Of a stretch of 64,000 bases of DNA, positions 44,594 through 57,448 are shown piece by piece. The stretch is from Pholiota molesta (Eukaryota; Basidiomycota; Agaricomycetes; Agaricales; Strophariaceae), in contig JACGCK010000191.1 of the NCBI GenBank assembly GCA_014925825.1, positions 21,660 to 85,659 on the forward strand, written 5' to 3'. The notes beneath the pieces are model-generated. The model was not told where the DNA came from and did no database searches. It saw only the letters and a list, made by a program, of their open reading frames with translations. A program made the position numbers and the translations under genes. Position 1 is the first letter of the stretch, and every line of letters begins with the position of its first letter.

Positions 44594-45755
44594 GGTGACT
44601 AGAAGCCCAAGAATGCCGAGAACGCTGTCTGGGTCGGTGCAAGAGCCCAATATATGCATATATAGTGCATCGAGCTCGGAAAATGGGAGGTCACGCCGTG
44701 TGGGGCACAGGCCCATTATCACTTCCAACCGGCGAGGTGGACGATCAATAGGGGCCGAGACGTACTTGACCACCACGGAAGCATAGATGAACTGCCCAGA
44801 TGATTTTCGAATGAGCTTGTCTACGTCCGATGGTTCAGGCCAGCTATCTGGAATGAGGGTACGATGGGGATGCATGGTCCGGATTTCCTGGAATGAGTCC
44901 TCGAGGAACAAGCGGATGTCATCGTCTGGTTTGAAAGAACCGTCCAAGACAAGTGAGCGCCATAGCCCGGCAAGCGGAGACGAATTGAAGGTGAGGGTGA
45001 GGTGCTGTTCCGGTCGACTGGCAATTAGAAAAATGAGAGGGAGTTTTTCTTTCCGAAGCATGTTCGCGAGTGCTCTGAGAATCATGCTCTGCATGCGCGG
45101 ATCGTCGCATTCGTCTAAACCATCGATGAGGATGAGACGAACCCAAGGGTTGAGATCGTTAAAGAATCCTACGGCGGCAAGAGCTTTCAGCGGTTCGACG
45201 ATGAGAGACTGGAGCTGGGTGGCGATGGATTTGTCGAAAATAAGGGGATCGCGTTCGATGACGCTTTCGAGACGGGGCTTGATTTCGGGAATTGTGGTGG
45301 CAATCTGGTAGGCGATGGTCGCAACTAGTGGCTTGAACGTGTTTCTCGTTGGATCGGATCGACCAAAGAAGAAGCTCGCGAGGAGGAGCTTGCGCTCGAA
45401 ACATTGCTCCGCGATCGTTTGGAGGATGGCTGATTTTCCTGCTCCAGCGGGGCCATAGAGCCAGAGAATGAGTGCTTCGTGATCATTGCGACCGAAAATC
45501 CATCCCATCAAGTATTCGAGGACGGCAACACGAGTGTTCGGGTGGCATTTGGGTGGGTCGAAGCGGGCGCTGGAGTTGTGGAAGGCACTGGGGGCGCATG
45601 CCTTCTGTAGCTCTTTGAATGCTGCAAGGTGATATGTCGTCGTGTTAATGTGTAACTGAGCGACAAGGGGTTGCCGACGTCATCATACCTGAGTTCCCGA
45701 CACTGGCAGCGAAACTTCCCCCCATTATTGCAATGTTGTGACTATGAGCAAACAT
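44594..45755 (-). pseudogene. NACHT NTPase gene, N-terminal part
   Basis: The minus strand opens MFAHSHNIAIMGGSFAASVG, a small exon joined by a GTATGA-CAG intron to FKELQKACAPSAFHNSSARF. Then comes DPPKCHPNTRVAVLEYLMGW. Walker A is GPAGAGKS, Walker B is LILIDGLDEC, and IFLIASRPEQH follows, as in fungal STAND NTPases. It ends at GILGLLVT, where the 11-kb element enters. Proteins of this type (NLR-like) sense non-self or stress in fungi; this member's N-terminal effector is not evident. The rest of the gene is at 32058-33543. Confidence 0.9.
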
Positions 45756-46244
45756 ATCGTGGCCCTCTCGCGCAGTGAATGTAGACGTGGTCGATTGCAG
45801 CGATGCATTCGTTTCCACGTTCGTGGGTATTTCAATGTTCACGATGCTGTGTGTCGTTGTACAGCCTTCACAAGTTAACCTATATAAGTACGTTATAATT
45901 AAGTGCAGCACAGCAGATACTATTCATTAACTGGACGCTTAATTCATGTTTATAGAAAGCGAAATCCATGTCGTTTACATCACAATACAACTGTAGCTCT
46001 AACATTTTGCCTGTTCCTCTGAGAACTTAGGGTAGGTCTCTGGGAAATAGATGAAAATCACGTCAACACAAGTTCTGAGCGAGTACAAGCTATCTTCTAT
46101 TCATATTCATCATAGATAGTAAACAGTATACGCATAGCAATGCCTCGACGCGAAGCTGTGGCGACCTTGCAATGAGTAAGCCAGCGAGAGCGGCATCTGA
46201 TACCGGTGAGTCGAGTCCGAACTTGTGGGCCATGGCCAGCAGCG
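45756..46244. other. Upstream of the NACHT gene
   Basis: Promoter side of the NACHT gene. AT-rich, with no other gene recognised. Confidence 0.35.
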
Positions 46245-46700
46245 TGAGTGCAAGTCAAAGAAGGCGACCTGAAGAAGGCTCAGGGAAGAACTCCGAATGA
46301 TGATTAAATTTTTGTACTCGGGGCTATATACAGATGTACGAGTAGCAATGAACGATGGGCATGCTCCGAGGTCTAGTCGAAGGTCGGCGAGACGCCAGTG
46401 CGGCGCTGAAGCACGATCATGAAGCCAGAGACCGGGAGCACAAAGACCGCTAGGAGGCGGAGCTGGTGGGTCTGCCCTACGAAGGCTGCATGATGCCGTC
46501 GACGACCGGCGCGAGGACGACAGACGTTTGCTGGCACACGGCACAGGCTCAAGCGCGAATGGCGCAGACGAGATGGCGACAACGACGATCGGTGGACCCT
46601 GACGAAGATCATGCCGCATGAGCTGGAACGAGCTGCGGCGTGTGGACGAAGCGGAGCTGGAAGGGGTGGCGCGGTGGGCACAGCGGGTGGAAGCCGCTCC
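46245..46700. repeat. MYND-gene 3' end and flank, copy C
   Basis: Starts with the last codons of the MYND gene (GTGAGTGCAAGTC ... GCGACCTGA) without the finger, followed by the flank shared with 26594-26960. So a third family member left only its tail here. Confidence 0.7.
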
Positions 46701-48409
46701 ATACGGTCGTGACCACGACGCTGGCGCGGCGGATGCCCATCGCGCGGGAGCTGCAGGAGGAGCCGCCTTCAAGCGCACTCGCCCGGTCGAGACGCACAGA
46801 GAGCCTGTGTAACGTGTCAGAGAGCGGGGCGTGCGGAGCCGCAATGAGAGATGCGGTGCTGGAGTGGCGTTGGTGGGAAGAGGCACCGCTTGCTGTTTAT
46901 GCAGCGGCGGCGGTGGTGGGGCACGTCCCGCAGCTGGGTACGCGGTACGTGGCGAGGGTGATGGTGTCGATCCCGAAGCGGCGCCGGGTGGGGCGGGTGC
47001 AGATCGGTGCGGCGGCGGCGCTGATGCAAGGGAGCCTGCCTCTCTGTGAGGAGGATGTACTGATCCCAGATGCGAGGGACGCTGGGCAGGTGCGCGGGCT
47101 GCCCCGAAGGGTAACTTAGGCAGCGTCGAGGAGAACGCAAGCCCGGCTGCGGGGATGCGCGCGCCGCAGAACGAAGAGACGATGCGCACCCGTCGCGCAC
47201 CAAGTGCGCCTGCGACACCGTCCATGGTTCCCTGTCGACCGCCCAGCGCGGCTCTTCCGCGCCTTCCCTTGCACTCTTCCAAGACGCACGCGCGAGCGAG
47301 AGTGGGCCGCCTACACCCGCACGGCGACGGCCTGTAGACACCCCCGCCGCTGAACGGAAAGCTCGATCCCGACGCAATGCTGGCGCGCGGCGAAGGACCC
47401 AATGCTGACGCCGTTTGGGCTCCAGCTAGAGTGGCGATGGGCCGCGTGGTGTGGCCGGGGTTGGATGCGCGGGGGATGTTGAGCTGTTGTTGTTGTTGTT
47501 GGCGTTCGTGCTACTGTTGGCGTTGTTGTGGGCGGCTGCTGGTACGCGGCGTGCGCGGCGACGGCGATGTGGTGTTCAGAGGACACACATGCCACGCGGG
47601 CCGTGACTTCGCGGTGGATGCGGGTTTTGTTGTCTTCGTTGGCGATGTCAATACCGAGTTTCTGCGAGGAACAAGTCAGGGAAAAAGGATGGGAGGAGAG
47701 GCGGAATGTGGCGTACAGCGATGTCGTCGCTTTTGCGTTCGAAGCAGGTTCAAAGGGTTACCTTTCGTGGCCTGCGCTGCTTAGCTATTCGCCCTTAAAA
47801 TATAAGAGTTCCGCGACGGCCTTGAAGAAAGATCTGGGGCAGTGGGTCAGCAATATAAACAGCTTATAAAGCGCAAGTGACGAACCTTTTCTCCTTCATC
47901 CTACACTTCTGCATGCTGCCTACTAAAAATCTGGGGGTCAAAGAGGCCGTTCCGCTCGCCCAGGGCCACTTGCAATCTCGTCTGTCGCCCGATCTTCGTA
48001 TGTACTGAATGTCCATGTATCGTGCAGCGTGCAGCGGATATCCCACTCATATGATCCTTGTATGATCCACTCTGGCTAGCGGCGAGGCGAGTCCAGAACA
48101 AAGATACGAACTGCCATCGTGTGGTGCAGGATGTACCGGCGGCGTGTGGGCAGTCGGGCGCCTCAAGCCACTAGATAAACAGTACTCAGTATGCATTGAC
48201 AGACGCCAGTCACGACGAAGTTGAACTCACCGAGATATGCTGAATTTGCTCTACTCTCCTTCTGCCTCTTCCGGAGGACGCCGCGTTGTCTGCATGGGAT
48301 AGGCCTCACTCATCATCGGTTGAGATGTATGAAGGGTGGATTCGACGAGAATCCAGTCTGATTCTGAGGTGAAGAGGAAGAAGAGGGCTGAGCTGAGCGC
48401 TGTTCGAGG
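46701..48409. other. GC-rich stretch, no gene supported
   Basis: Long Ala/Pro/Arg/Ser-rich ORFs appear on both strands (one of 430 codons on the minus strand), as expected from GC content. None shows a domain, conserved splice sites or a consistent frame. A short match (CCATGGTTC, CGGCTCTTCCGCGCC) links 47220-47260 with 26970-27010. Confidence 0.4.
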
Positions 48410-50900
48410 GATGCAAACAAAGGTGTGGGAAAATAAACCCAATTCAAAGACCGCACGACGGCGGCATGATTGCCAGGCTAGTCGTCGTCCTCTCCCATGC
48501 ACGCACTGCACAACTCACACATCCGGTACCCTTTCAAGTAGAAGTAAGGGGAAATCCCGGGGAGGGGAGATCCGCAAGGTACGTCGCAATCATATCATCT
48601 ATCCTTCGCTCTCATCTAACTCTTTCTCACTCCCAACTCTCTCGCAGGATACTGCTGGCGACAGTGCTGGCATGCACTGTGTTACCGGCGCCCAGTGACC
48701 AGTGTGAACACGCACACCCGCAGATGTGACCAGCGAGCGCCGATGGACGCGACCACGCGAAACAGGAAATGCCCAATATGGCCACGACGCACGCGACCCT
48801 GATGAACACGAACTGCCCAACCTCCTTATCTGCCCGCGCTTTCTTCGTTGTTCTGTTCCACTGCATTTCGTACCAAATATTCCTCTGCCATCCTTTACTA
48901 TAACTCTGCTTTGCGCGAACATTTATGGCTACAGCGCATCCCGGTTTCCTGATGACAGCCTCTACACTCGCCGCTCACCGTCAATCGTATCGCCACGTTA
49001 ATCGCTAACTCTCTGCAACGTCGCGCCTACACTGATGCAGCGTCCCAGCGACCGCACGCGCAGCTATGACACGGACGCAGAAGATGATCACGCCCAATAC
49101 CTACGGTCAACATGTAACGACCATGCAGAAGACAACGAAGCAAGCGGCGCACTATACCAAGAGCTAGATGCGAGAGGATGGCGCTGGCGAAGAGCACAGC
49201 GATGGAGGCTTTGGAAGCCGGGGCGGACGATCCTAGGTGCGTAACTACGTTCTAATGATGACACTTCCCGCTCATCTCTACATCCATGCCGCGTCGTGCA
49301 TCGAACAGCATCCCACCCCTCTGGTCTGGCAGAGTACCATACCGGCCCCTGGGGTGCCTTGCTTGCCGCCAGACCGCCTCCGCGCGCAAAGCACACTGCC
49401 ATCTTTACAGTGTCTGCGGCGCGGAGACGCGAGGCGGCGGGCGCCCGCGCGCCCGTTCTGCCCACCATGAACATCCCGGTAGCGCAGAGCATTGTCGGTC
49501 GTGTTCTGCACGATATCGGATAGTTTGTGCGCGGCAGCTCGGTCCAGCGCATGCCAGAGGGTCGCGACCGCCCTCGTCTCTGGCACTGCAGGCAGGATCC
49601 TTGGGCCTATGTGCCGCCCTCCGCCGTTGGTCGACGGTGTCGATTTGATCGAAGTCGCGGTCGTCGCCAGGCCTTCTGGGTGGGCGATGGAGGTGGGAGG
49701 ATGTGGTCAATGGCGCTGATGGCGGCCGCGAGATAGCGGTACGTTCTTTCCCGTGTTCAAGTCGGCGCTCTGACCGAGGCTATCTGCGCCCTCGTAGCAC
49801 TGGACGAGCCTCAACAGATGGCACTACGAGCGTGGTTGGGCCCTCGAACGATCGGGTATCGCTGTAGCACTATCGCCGCTCGCCGACAATGCGCTAATCG
49901 CCACCGCTGGGCGTGCTGCTGTCCCCATCTCACCGTGTCGTGCTTGACAGTCCGCGTCCACCGCTGCAACGCTGCGATGCTGCGATGTGTCACGCATGCG
50001 CGGTCTCTATCTCAGTGCCCCAGCAACAACACAGATACGACGACACGAAACGACCATCGACGCGCATGTAGACGATAAGCACGGCAGACGTTGGCGTTTG
50101 CGCGTAATGACCGCGATTCAAGCCGGGGAATAACGAGGATCCGGGGGCGTAGAACGCCGCGTTGGTTGTGCCAGCTGTCTGGGCGCGTTTCTGTGGGCGA
50201 TGTTCTCCGCTTGTCTCATAGCACTATTGGCGCTCGCCGACAATGCGCTAATCGCCACCGCTGGGCGTGCTGCTGTCCCCCATCTCACCGTGTCGTGCTT
50301 GACAGTCCGCGTCCACCGCTGCAACGCTGCGATGCTGCAATGTGTCACGCATGCGCGGTGTCTATCTCAGTGTCCCAGCAACAACACACATACGACGACA
50401 CGAAACGAAACGACGCGCATGCAGACGATAAGCACGGCAAACGTTAGCGTTTGCTCGTAATGACCGCAATCAAGCCGGGGAATAACGAGGATCCGGGGGC
50501 GTAGAACGCCGCGTTGGTTGTGCCAGCTGTCTGGGCGCGTTTCTGTGGGCGATATTCTCCGCTCGTCTCGCTGCTCAGCGCTCATGTATTCATGCCCTCA
50601 GTTTCGTGATGCGCCGACCAGCAACCCGCACGGGTCCCCCGTGGTGCCTTGCCGCCACACCACCTGCGCGTACATACAAAGCAGACCGCGATTTCTGCGG
50701 GTGTCCGCGGCGCGGAGACGAGAGGCGGCGCACCTCAAGACGATCGACGAGTGCGGCCGCCATCCGGCACTGCACAGCAGCAACATGGATCTAGAACACA
50801 TGACGCGCCAGCAGGAGAGAGGAACGAGGAGTGGAGGGGGAAGGGTTGCGAAGAGACTGGCCTTTTTGACATGCGGTATGTGAGGGCTTCGTTCTCGTTG
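48410..50900 (+). repeat. Dispersed GC-rich repeat, copy 3 (longest)
   Basis: Collinear with copy 1 from GGTGTGGGAAAATAAACCC onward, with the splice-like module at 48560-48660 and end modules at about 49400 and 50690 (GCGGCGCGGAGACG twice). Beyond copy 1's limit it continues to about 50900. It contains an internal tandem duplication (separate entry). No conserved ORF. Confidence 0.75.
49871..50575 (+). repeat. Two tandem copies of a unit of about 355 bp
   Basis: 49871-50225 and 50226-50575 are nearly identical, from CGCTCGCCGACAATGCGC through CCGTGTCGTGCTTGACAG and GGATCCGGGGGCGTAGAAC to GGGCGATNTTCTCCGCT. The first 240 bases of the window are related to the same unit in inverse orientation. 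Confidence 0.85.
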
Positions 50901-51421
50901 CACTGCACGCTGCTCATCCTATTTTCCGGTAGTGCGAGGCATTCAGATTGATTAAATTTGCGAGCGACGGGATTCGACATCCTATCCTCCATACGATCAG
51001 CTACTGATTTTCATGTTTATGTTGGGGCTCCCTGCGTCAACATGCTGCTGATACTGTACAAGCTCGTAGATTACGTCGGACGAATCACAGGGGCCCAAGG
51101 AAGGGACGGCCACGAGCATCAGGCACTACAAGCAGGGTCGGGCCTTCGAACGGAACAGCTCATGGAGCTCGTACCGTCTTCCTTAGATCTTAGTGACATA
51201 TTCTCGAAATACGAATAGTAACATCGTTGTTGTCGTCATCGCTGGCGAATGGACGTGTTGATAACAAAATATAGCGCGCCAGAATCTCGGTCAGGTCCTG
51301 CGCGATTCATGGAGCGTGGGAGATTATCGCAACGCCCATCTGCCGCAGCTATAACAACATTGCGCATTGTTCCCTTCACCTCTCCAGCTTCCATTCAACT
51401 CAGAATCAGATCCTTTCCACG
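50901..51421. other. Upstream of F-box gene A
   Basis: No gene recognised. The last 80 bp match the region upstream of F-box gene B (55500-55598), so the tandem duplication includes the promoter. Confidence 0.45.
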
Positions 51422-53326
51422 ATGATGAACGATCTGCTTTCGCTACCGCAAGAGCTCCATATTCAAATACTATCCCACCTTGATGCCATTTCTCTAACCC
51501 AGTGCGCGATGGTGGGCATCTGTTTCTTTCGCCCCAAAGGAATTGACTGAACTCACAGCATGTCAGACTTGCAAATCCATGTACAAAACTCTGCAAATAA
51601 CCTCCCGACTGTTGTATATTGTCCAACTGCACTTCGATGGTCTGAAGGATGCTGGAACGTCCACAGCTCACTATGAACTCATCGAGCGCCTTCAACGCCA
51701 TCGCGAGGCCTGGTCATCTCTAAACATGATTGGGAAGAGAGAATATGTTGCTATCGTTATGAAGTATCAGTTCCATGCATATGAACTCGTTGGAGGTGCT
51801 TTTGCTGACACGGACAGTCAATACTTTCAAATCGTATCGCTACCTACTTCCAGGAACGAGGAGAGGTGTAAACCTCGCGAAACCGAACCTGGGATGCTGA
51901 TTCGGGACTTTAAAATGGACCCGACGCAGGATGTGATTGTATTCTTGGAGGATAGTTTGAAGTAAGTACTAGTGTACTGCATTGACGTGCACGCTTGGTC
52001 TGACCACCACTGTAGCCAATTGTCACCACCGACGGCTCCTCGCATTTTTCGCATCCACATCCGCGCTATATCCACCAACACCATCCATCCACTTGCACAG
52101 CAGAGTTCTTTACAGATATCTGTCCCTTTCAAAGGCGACCGATTCTACGATCACGTCCATAACGTCGTTCTTAATTTGGCGCGCGAAATAGTTGTGCTCT
52201 ATTTCTGTACTTTCGACCAGGCGCAGCCGTACATACAGATCTGGGATTGGATGACATCTGATGTCTTATTCGTGCGCCATATTCTTTGATCTTCCATCAT
52301 CTGTTGACCGATTTTGTAGGATTGCTTTCTCCGCTTCGATCAATCGATCTCCAGGAGCCTGGAGTATCAATTTGGTCTTCTCGATTCCACCTACTGCTTT
52401 ATCACTGATACATTCGGCTCTGGTTCAATTCGGTTGTACAAGCTCGTGCGATCTCCTTCAGCCGCTCATGCACCGGTCCATCTCGCGACGCTCTATTTGC
52501 CGCCCGTAGCCGATGATGTCCGAGTTCCGTGGATCTTCGCTGATACCACCCCCATCGCGGCGAATCCGCTCCCGCATGTCCCATTCCTGCTGAACGACGA
52601 TGACCGCTTGCACGTGTTCATGCCGGAGTATGTATATCAGCCTGGGGCTTCCATGGGTTTGACCATGTTCGTCCACCAGCGTGTGTTTACAAGGTATTGT
52701 ACACGGCGAGCCGAGGACGGCGATATGCCGCTGGAGATCCCCTGGGAGGAATGGGGGCCCATGCACACAAGGCTCATTTACAACGGGAGGATGCTAGTAC
52801 AAAACCAATTGAGGTCCGTCTTTACATCTTGTGGCGATCACGACATTCGATCCCTGCTGGTGTGTACAGGTATATCCATGGCCAACGTGTCGTTTGGACC
52901 CGCCCGTCAACGGATGCCATTGAACTCAACCCTGAGAGCCCTCCGAACACCATGGAAGTCCTTGACTTCTCCCTCGCAGCGGTATTCTCAGCGAAGAACG
53001 ATGTTCCCTTGTCTCCTTTGTTGGAGAAGGGCAAGCGCGGCACGCTGGTGGCCTCCAGTACGATACACGCTGCGGTCTCGAGTATGATACACGCTGAACA
53101 GCCGCCGCTCTTAAAGCATGATGTGGTGACCCATTTACCCTGTGTATCCACGGAGTTGATTTTGAAGCAAGCGTACTCGATGTATATGATTTATGAACAT
53201 GGAATTGTCGGAGTTGATGTATGTTTCCAATTTTCTTCTTCTGCTTTGGCATCTTGGTATGACCGTATTGGTCGTCAGGCCAGATGGGGCCGTACCATCC
53301 GCGGCGTGTCTATGCTTTTCCATTGA
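51422..53326 (+). CDS. F-box protein, tandem copy A
   Basis: Five exons (51422-51511, 51567-51961, 52016-52262, 52320-52813, 52870-53326) sum to 561 codons in one frame. The N-terminus LSLPQELHIQILSHLDAISL, then CAM|TCKSMYKTL across intron 1, is an F-box. The rest has no recognised repeat. Conserved blocks shared with copy B include IQIWDW, FGLLDSTYCFITD, HLATLYLPP, FLLNDDDRLHVFMPEY, EIPWEEWGP, VLDFSLAAV and KGKRGTLVASST. It looks like a beta-propeller-like mushroom family. SCF substrate recognition is the family role. The end is uncertain: a GTATGT-CAG intron at about 53219-53279 could shorten the last exon. Confidence 0.82.
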
Positions 53327-53705
53327 GCGCTGGTTTTTTTACTTCGATTTCAATGCCCCTGCTGATGCACCTTTCTTTATTTTAGCCGCATGAAGATGGC
53401 ACTTCTATTTTACATGTATACCCTGTCTAAATTTGGAAATGTAGTGGACCGAAGTTCTGAAAAAGAGATGTAGTACAATACAGACATGGTATCGGATTCG
53501 GGCCAAGAGTCAATGCTCAGTACGTAGTCTCGACAACATCAATTCGGTCGGAAGACGGAAATAGAAATTGATATCATGGGCATTGCAGCTACAAGAATAA
53601 CGCATTATCTGATGGTTTATTTATTTGTGGAATAATATATAGAACTCGATAAGTTCTAGCACTGTGCCTCTGACCTTCACCGTCACGAAATCACCACACG
53701 AAATC
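53327..53705. other. Spacer between the two F-box genes
   Basis: Similar along its length to 57450-57800, for example TTTTACATGTATACCCTGT and AATAACGCATTATCT, showing that the tandem duplication spans this spacer. Confidence 0.6.
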
Positions 53706-55056
53706 ATGTCGATCGCAGCAGCTGGCATTTCCGATATGCCTATCGAGCTTCTCGAGAAAATCCTGGACCTCCTGCACGACGATCCTGCCGCGCTCTATGC
53801 AGCTAGCCTCGTATGCCGAGACTGGGTCTCCGCGCCACGACACCATATGTTCCGGCGCACGGTGATCAAAGAAGTTTGGATATCGATGAGGCGCACAGTG
53901 CTGGTCCACGAAAACGTCGAGTCCTTTCTTGCGCTGACGCAGTCGTGGTACTGCACCATTCTCCGCGCTGTGCGCTGTGCTATTCTGTGTATTCCCACGA
54001 CGGTATGGTTGGTGGAGGTGGTCAAGGTCTTACGGCGCGCGGATGCTCTTTTACAGGTTGTGTTCTTCCAAGATAGATCGTCGGATCCCCCGTCTTGGAT
54101 GGCTGGGACGCTCCCCGATGTCCATGACTTTACATTCAACACATGGTCTGCACTTGACCATGGGTGTTGGGACCTCATCGCATCCTTTCCCCGCCTTCGT
54201 TCGCTCACTGTGCACACCAACAGGGACAGCGTTATGATCCTACCTCATACCATATCTGGATCGACGTTTTCTGATATCAGACACATGCAGCTGAGATTAG
54301 TGGAATCCGAGGAGCTATTCGGTTGGATGAATAGTTTCGATGGGTCTCCTGTGAGCCGAGTGGAGACGCTGGACCTCAGCCTATTCCGATCCTCCCACAA
54401 AGGTTTGGGAGCAACCGGGGCGTTAAACACCTTCCTCAGGAGGAATTCCAAAACTGTGACGCATCTCAGTATAGTCATAGGCTACGAACCTGCGGTTGTT
54501 CGTCAGGATAAATCAGATGAAGGTACGCATCCCTCATTTCTCATTCCTCCTATAAAATACAAAACGCACTTCATTGTCGCCAGATCTCGACCTCAGTCCG
54601 TTGAGGAATCTGCGCTCACTCGTCCTTGAAATGCACGACATGGATGCGATCTGTAATGCCATCGCCTCTCTCACGTCTCACTATGTGGAATCCTTGACCG
54701 TACGTACCGCTTTTTGGAGCGACGACGGCCACAACTTTAATCACGAAGTCGAATGCCACTGTGAATTCTACGACCTCTTTACAAAGTTATCAAAGATTAT
54801 GGAGGCGAAACAATTCATTTCACAGACGAGGACGCTGCATTTGCGAATTCCTAAACAGCCCAGATTCAACTGGAACAGTTGGTATACGGGCGATGTATTT
54901 GTGGGATGGACGCCTATGGGGGATTTGACGTTCGGCAGCGACGACATTCGTTCAGAGAATATTCATAATCAACGGAACACGTATGCCACGCTGAGGCATC
55001 TCCTGATATGGGAACACCCCCTCCACAGGTCTGCGCTGCCAGGATTCCTTCGATGA
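53706..55056 (+). CDS. F-box / leucine-rich protein
   Basis: Two exons (53706-54522, 54584-55056) give 429 aa. MSIAAAGISDMPIELLEKIL, then ALYAASLVCRDWVSAPRHHM form a classical F-box at residues 9-50. Later blocks (FPRLRSLTVHTNRD, VSRVETLDLSLF, LSPLRNLRSLVLEMHDMD) are leucine-rich repeats. The start is the ATG closest to the box; an upstream GTG frame extension is not used. It probably serves as an SCF adaptor with an unknown target. It lies between the tandem F-box genes A and B, and its own duplicate is the pseudogene at 57780-58030. Confidence 0.87.
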
Positions 55057-55598
55057 GTGTTATTATAGACTATTTCGGTCTGTACATTTTGATATTAAGA
55101 AACGATTGATACTCCTCCACCACAAAGAAGGGTTATGATGATTAAAGTGTAGATAATGGTACTAAATATAAAATTAGCCGGCCACATAATATTACATTCG
55201 ATGATTTAAATATTATGTATAAGAGGATATCGTTTCGCCCGCGGGGTTGAATCTGACATCTTTCAAGATCAGGCAAATACGCGCGCATTGCCTACTGGAC
55301 TAAGTTCACACGCATTGCCAGAGCACTCGAAGCAGGAGTACCGTGTCTTGAAACAAGGACTGCATCACAATCCCTCACGTCCGCATGGGAATCTCACATG
55401 CGCCCTCGCAAATTGAAACTGGTTTCTTGAGCATGGGAAATGGTGAGTAGCGCCCGTCGTCGGTTGAACTTCGGCAACACTGGCATGACCGAAACGTGAC
55501 TTATGGTTGATAGTTATGATGCGATGCAAATTGCAAATGTTCCTCTTCAAGTTCATCTCTCCGGCTTGCGTCCAACTCCAACTCAGATCGTTTCCACG
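55057..55598. other. Intergenic, upstream of F-box gene B
   Basis: The first 440 bp hold nothing recognised; the last 100 bp match the upstream of copy A. Confidence 0.45.
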
Positions 55599-57448
55599 AT
55601 GGCGAACGGTCTGCTTTCCCTACCGCAAGAGCTCCATATCCAAATACTCTCCCATCTTGATGCCATTTCTCTAACCCATTGCGCGATGGTGGGCGCATGT
55701 TTCTTTCGCCTCGAAGGAATTGACTGAATCAACAGCATGTCAGACTTGCAAATCCATGTACGAAACTCTGCAAATAACCTCCCAGCTGTTGTATATCGTC
55801 CAACTGCACTTCGATGGTCTGAAGGATGCCGGAACGTCCACTTCCCACTCCGAACTCATCGAGCGCCTTCAACGCCATCGCGAGGCCTGGTTATCTCCAA
55901 ACACGATTGAGAAGCGAGAATACATCGCTATCAATATGAAGTATCAATCACGAGCATATGAGCTCGCTGGAGGTGCTTTTGCTGACTCGGACAGGGAACA
56001 CTTTGAAATCGTATCCCTACCTACTTCCTGCAACACGGACAGCTGTACACCTCGAGGAGTCGAACTTGGAATGCGGATTCAGGACTTCGCAATGGACCCG
56101 ACACAGGATGTGATTGCGTTCTTGGACTCGGAGGGTGATACTACAAAGTAAGTACTCACTAGTGCGATTCATCACCGTGGGCACTTGGTCTCAACATCCC
56201 TGTAGCCCACCGCCACCGACGGCTCCACGCATTATTCGCGTTCACATTCGCACTATATCCACCAACGCCATCCATCCACTCGCGCAACAGAGTCCTTTGC
56301 AAATTTCCCTCCCTCCTAGCGATCGTTACACCAATTTCACCCGTAACGTTGTTATGTATTTCGCGCGCGAAACATTTGTGCTCTATTTCTGTACTTTCGA
56401 CAAGGATCAGCCGTACGTACAGATATGGGATTGGACTACATCTGATGTTATAGTTGTGCGCCATATTCCACATTCCTCGTCATTCTTTCGTCTACTGACC
56501 GATTTTCTTAGGATTGCGCTCTCCCTTTCGATCGCTCGATCTCCGCCAGGGAGTACGAATTCGGTCTTCTCGATTCCACCTACTGCTTTCTTACTGATAG
56601 ATCGGGCGCTGGTTCGATTCGGCTATACAAGCTCGTGCGCTCTCCTCCAGCCGCTCGTGCACCGGTGCATCTCGCGACGCTCCATTTCCCGCCCACGGCC
56701 GACGACTCCGTCCGCGTGCAGTGGATCTACGCGGATGCTACCCCCCTCGCGGCGAACCCGCGCCCGGAGGACCCGTTCCTGCTGAACGACGACGACCGCT
56801 TGCATGTGTTTATGCTGCGATACGTGTACCGCCCTGGGTCGTTCGTGGTGTTGAACATGTTCGTGCACCAGCGCGCGTTGGCGAGGTATTGTGCACCGCG
56901 AGTGGGGGGTGGGGATGGGCCGCTGGAGATCCCGTGGGAGGAGTGGGGGCCCGTGCACACGAGGCTCGTTTACAACGGGAGGATATTGGTGCAGCGGCAT
57001 CTGCTGAAGTCAGTCTTCGGATCTTGTTTTTGCGGTGATCACTGATGACGTTTAATGCTTTGCGGGTATGTGCAGGTATGTCTATGGTCAACGGGCCATT
57101 TGGACCCGCGCGTCAGGGGCTGCCAGTGGAGTCCACCCTGAGAGGCCTCTAAACACTATAGAGGTCCTCGACTTCTCCCTCGCGGCGGTGTTGTCCGCGA
57201 AGGACGCGGAGAAGGGCAAGCGCGGCACGCTGGTGGCCTCGAGTACGATACACGTTGGACAACCTCCGATCTTTAAGCAGGATGTGGAGACGTGTTTGCC
57301 CTGCGTCTCCACGGTGTGGAATTTGAAGCGGGAGTATGCGCTGTATATGATTTATGCAGATGGGATTGTTGGCGTTGATGTACGTTCACAATTCTCGTTC
57401 TCTGCTTCGGCTGCTTGGTGTGATGACCGTATCGGTCGTCGGGCTTGA
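55599..57448 (+). CDS. F-box protein, tandem copy B
   Basis: Same five-exon structure as copy A (55599-55688, 55744-56147, 56206-56446, 56512-57008, 57076-57448), giving 535 codons with introns in identical positions. The F-box is LSLPQELHIQILSHLDAISL and CAM|TCKSMYETL. The last exon lacks the stretch VSSMIHAEQ-type residues and ends RIGRRA. GC content rises sharply in exon 4 compared with copy A, mostly at third positions, suggesting divergent histories or gene conversion. The function is presumed to be SCF substrate recognition. Confidence 0.82.

Noticed and set aside
46110..47402. 430-codon minus-strand ORF
   Set aside because: Ala/Pro/Arg/Ser-rich, no recognisable domain; overlapping frames are also open because of GC content.
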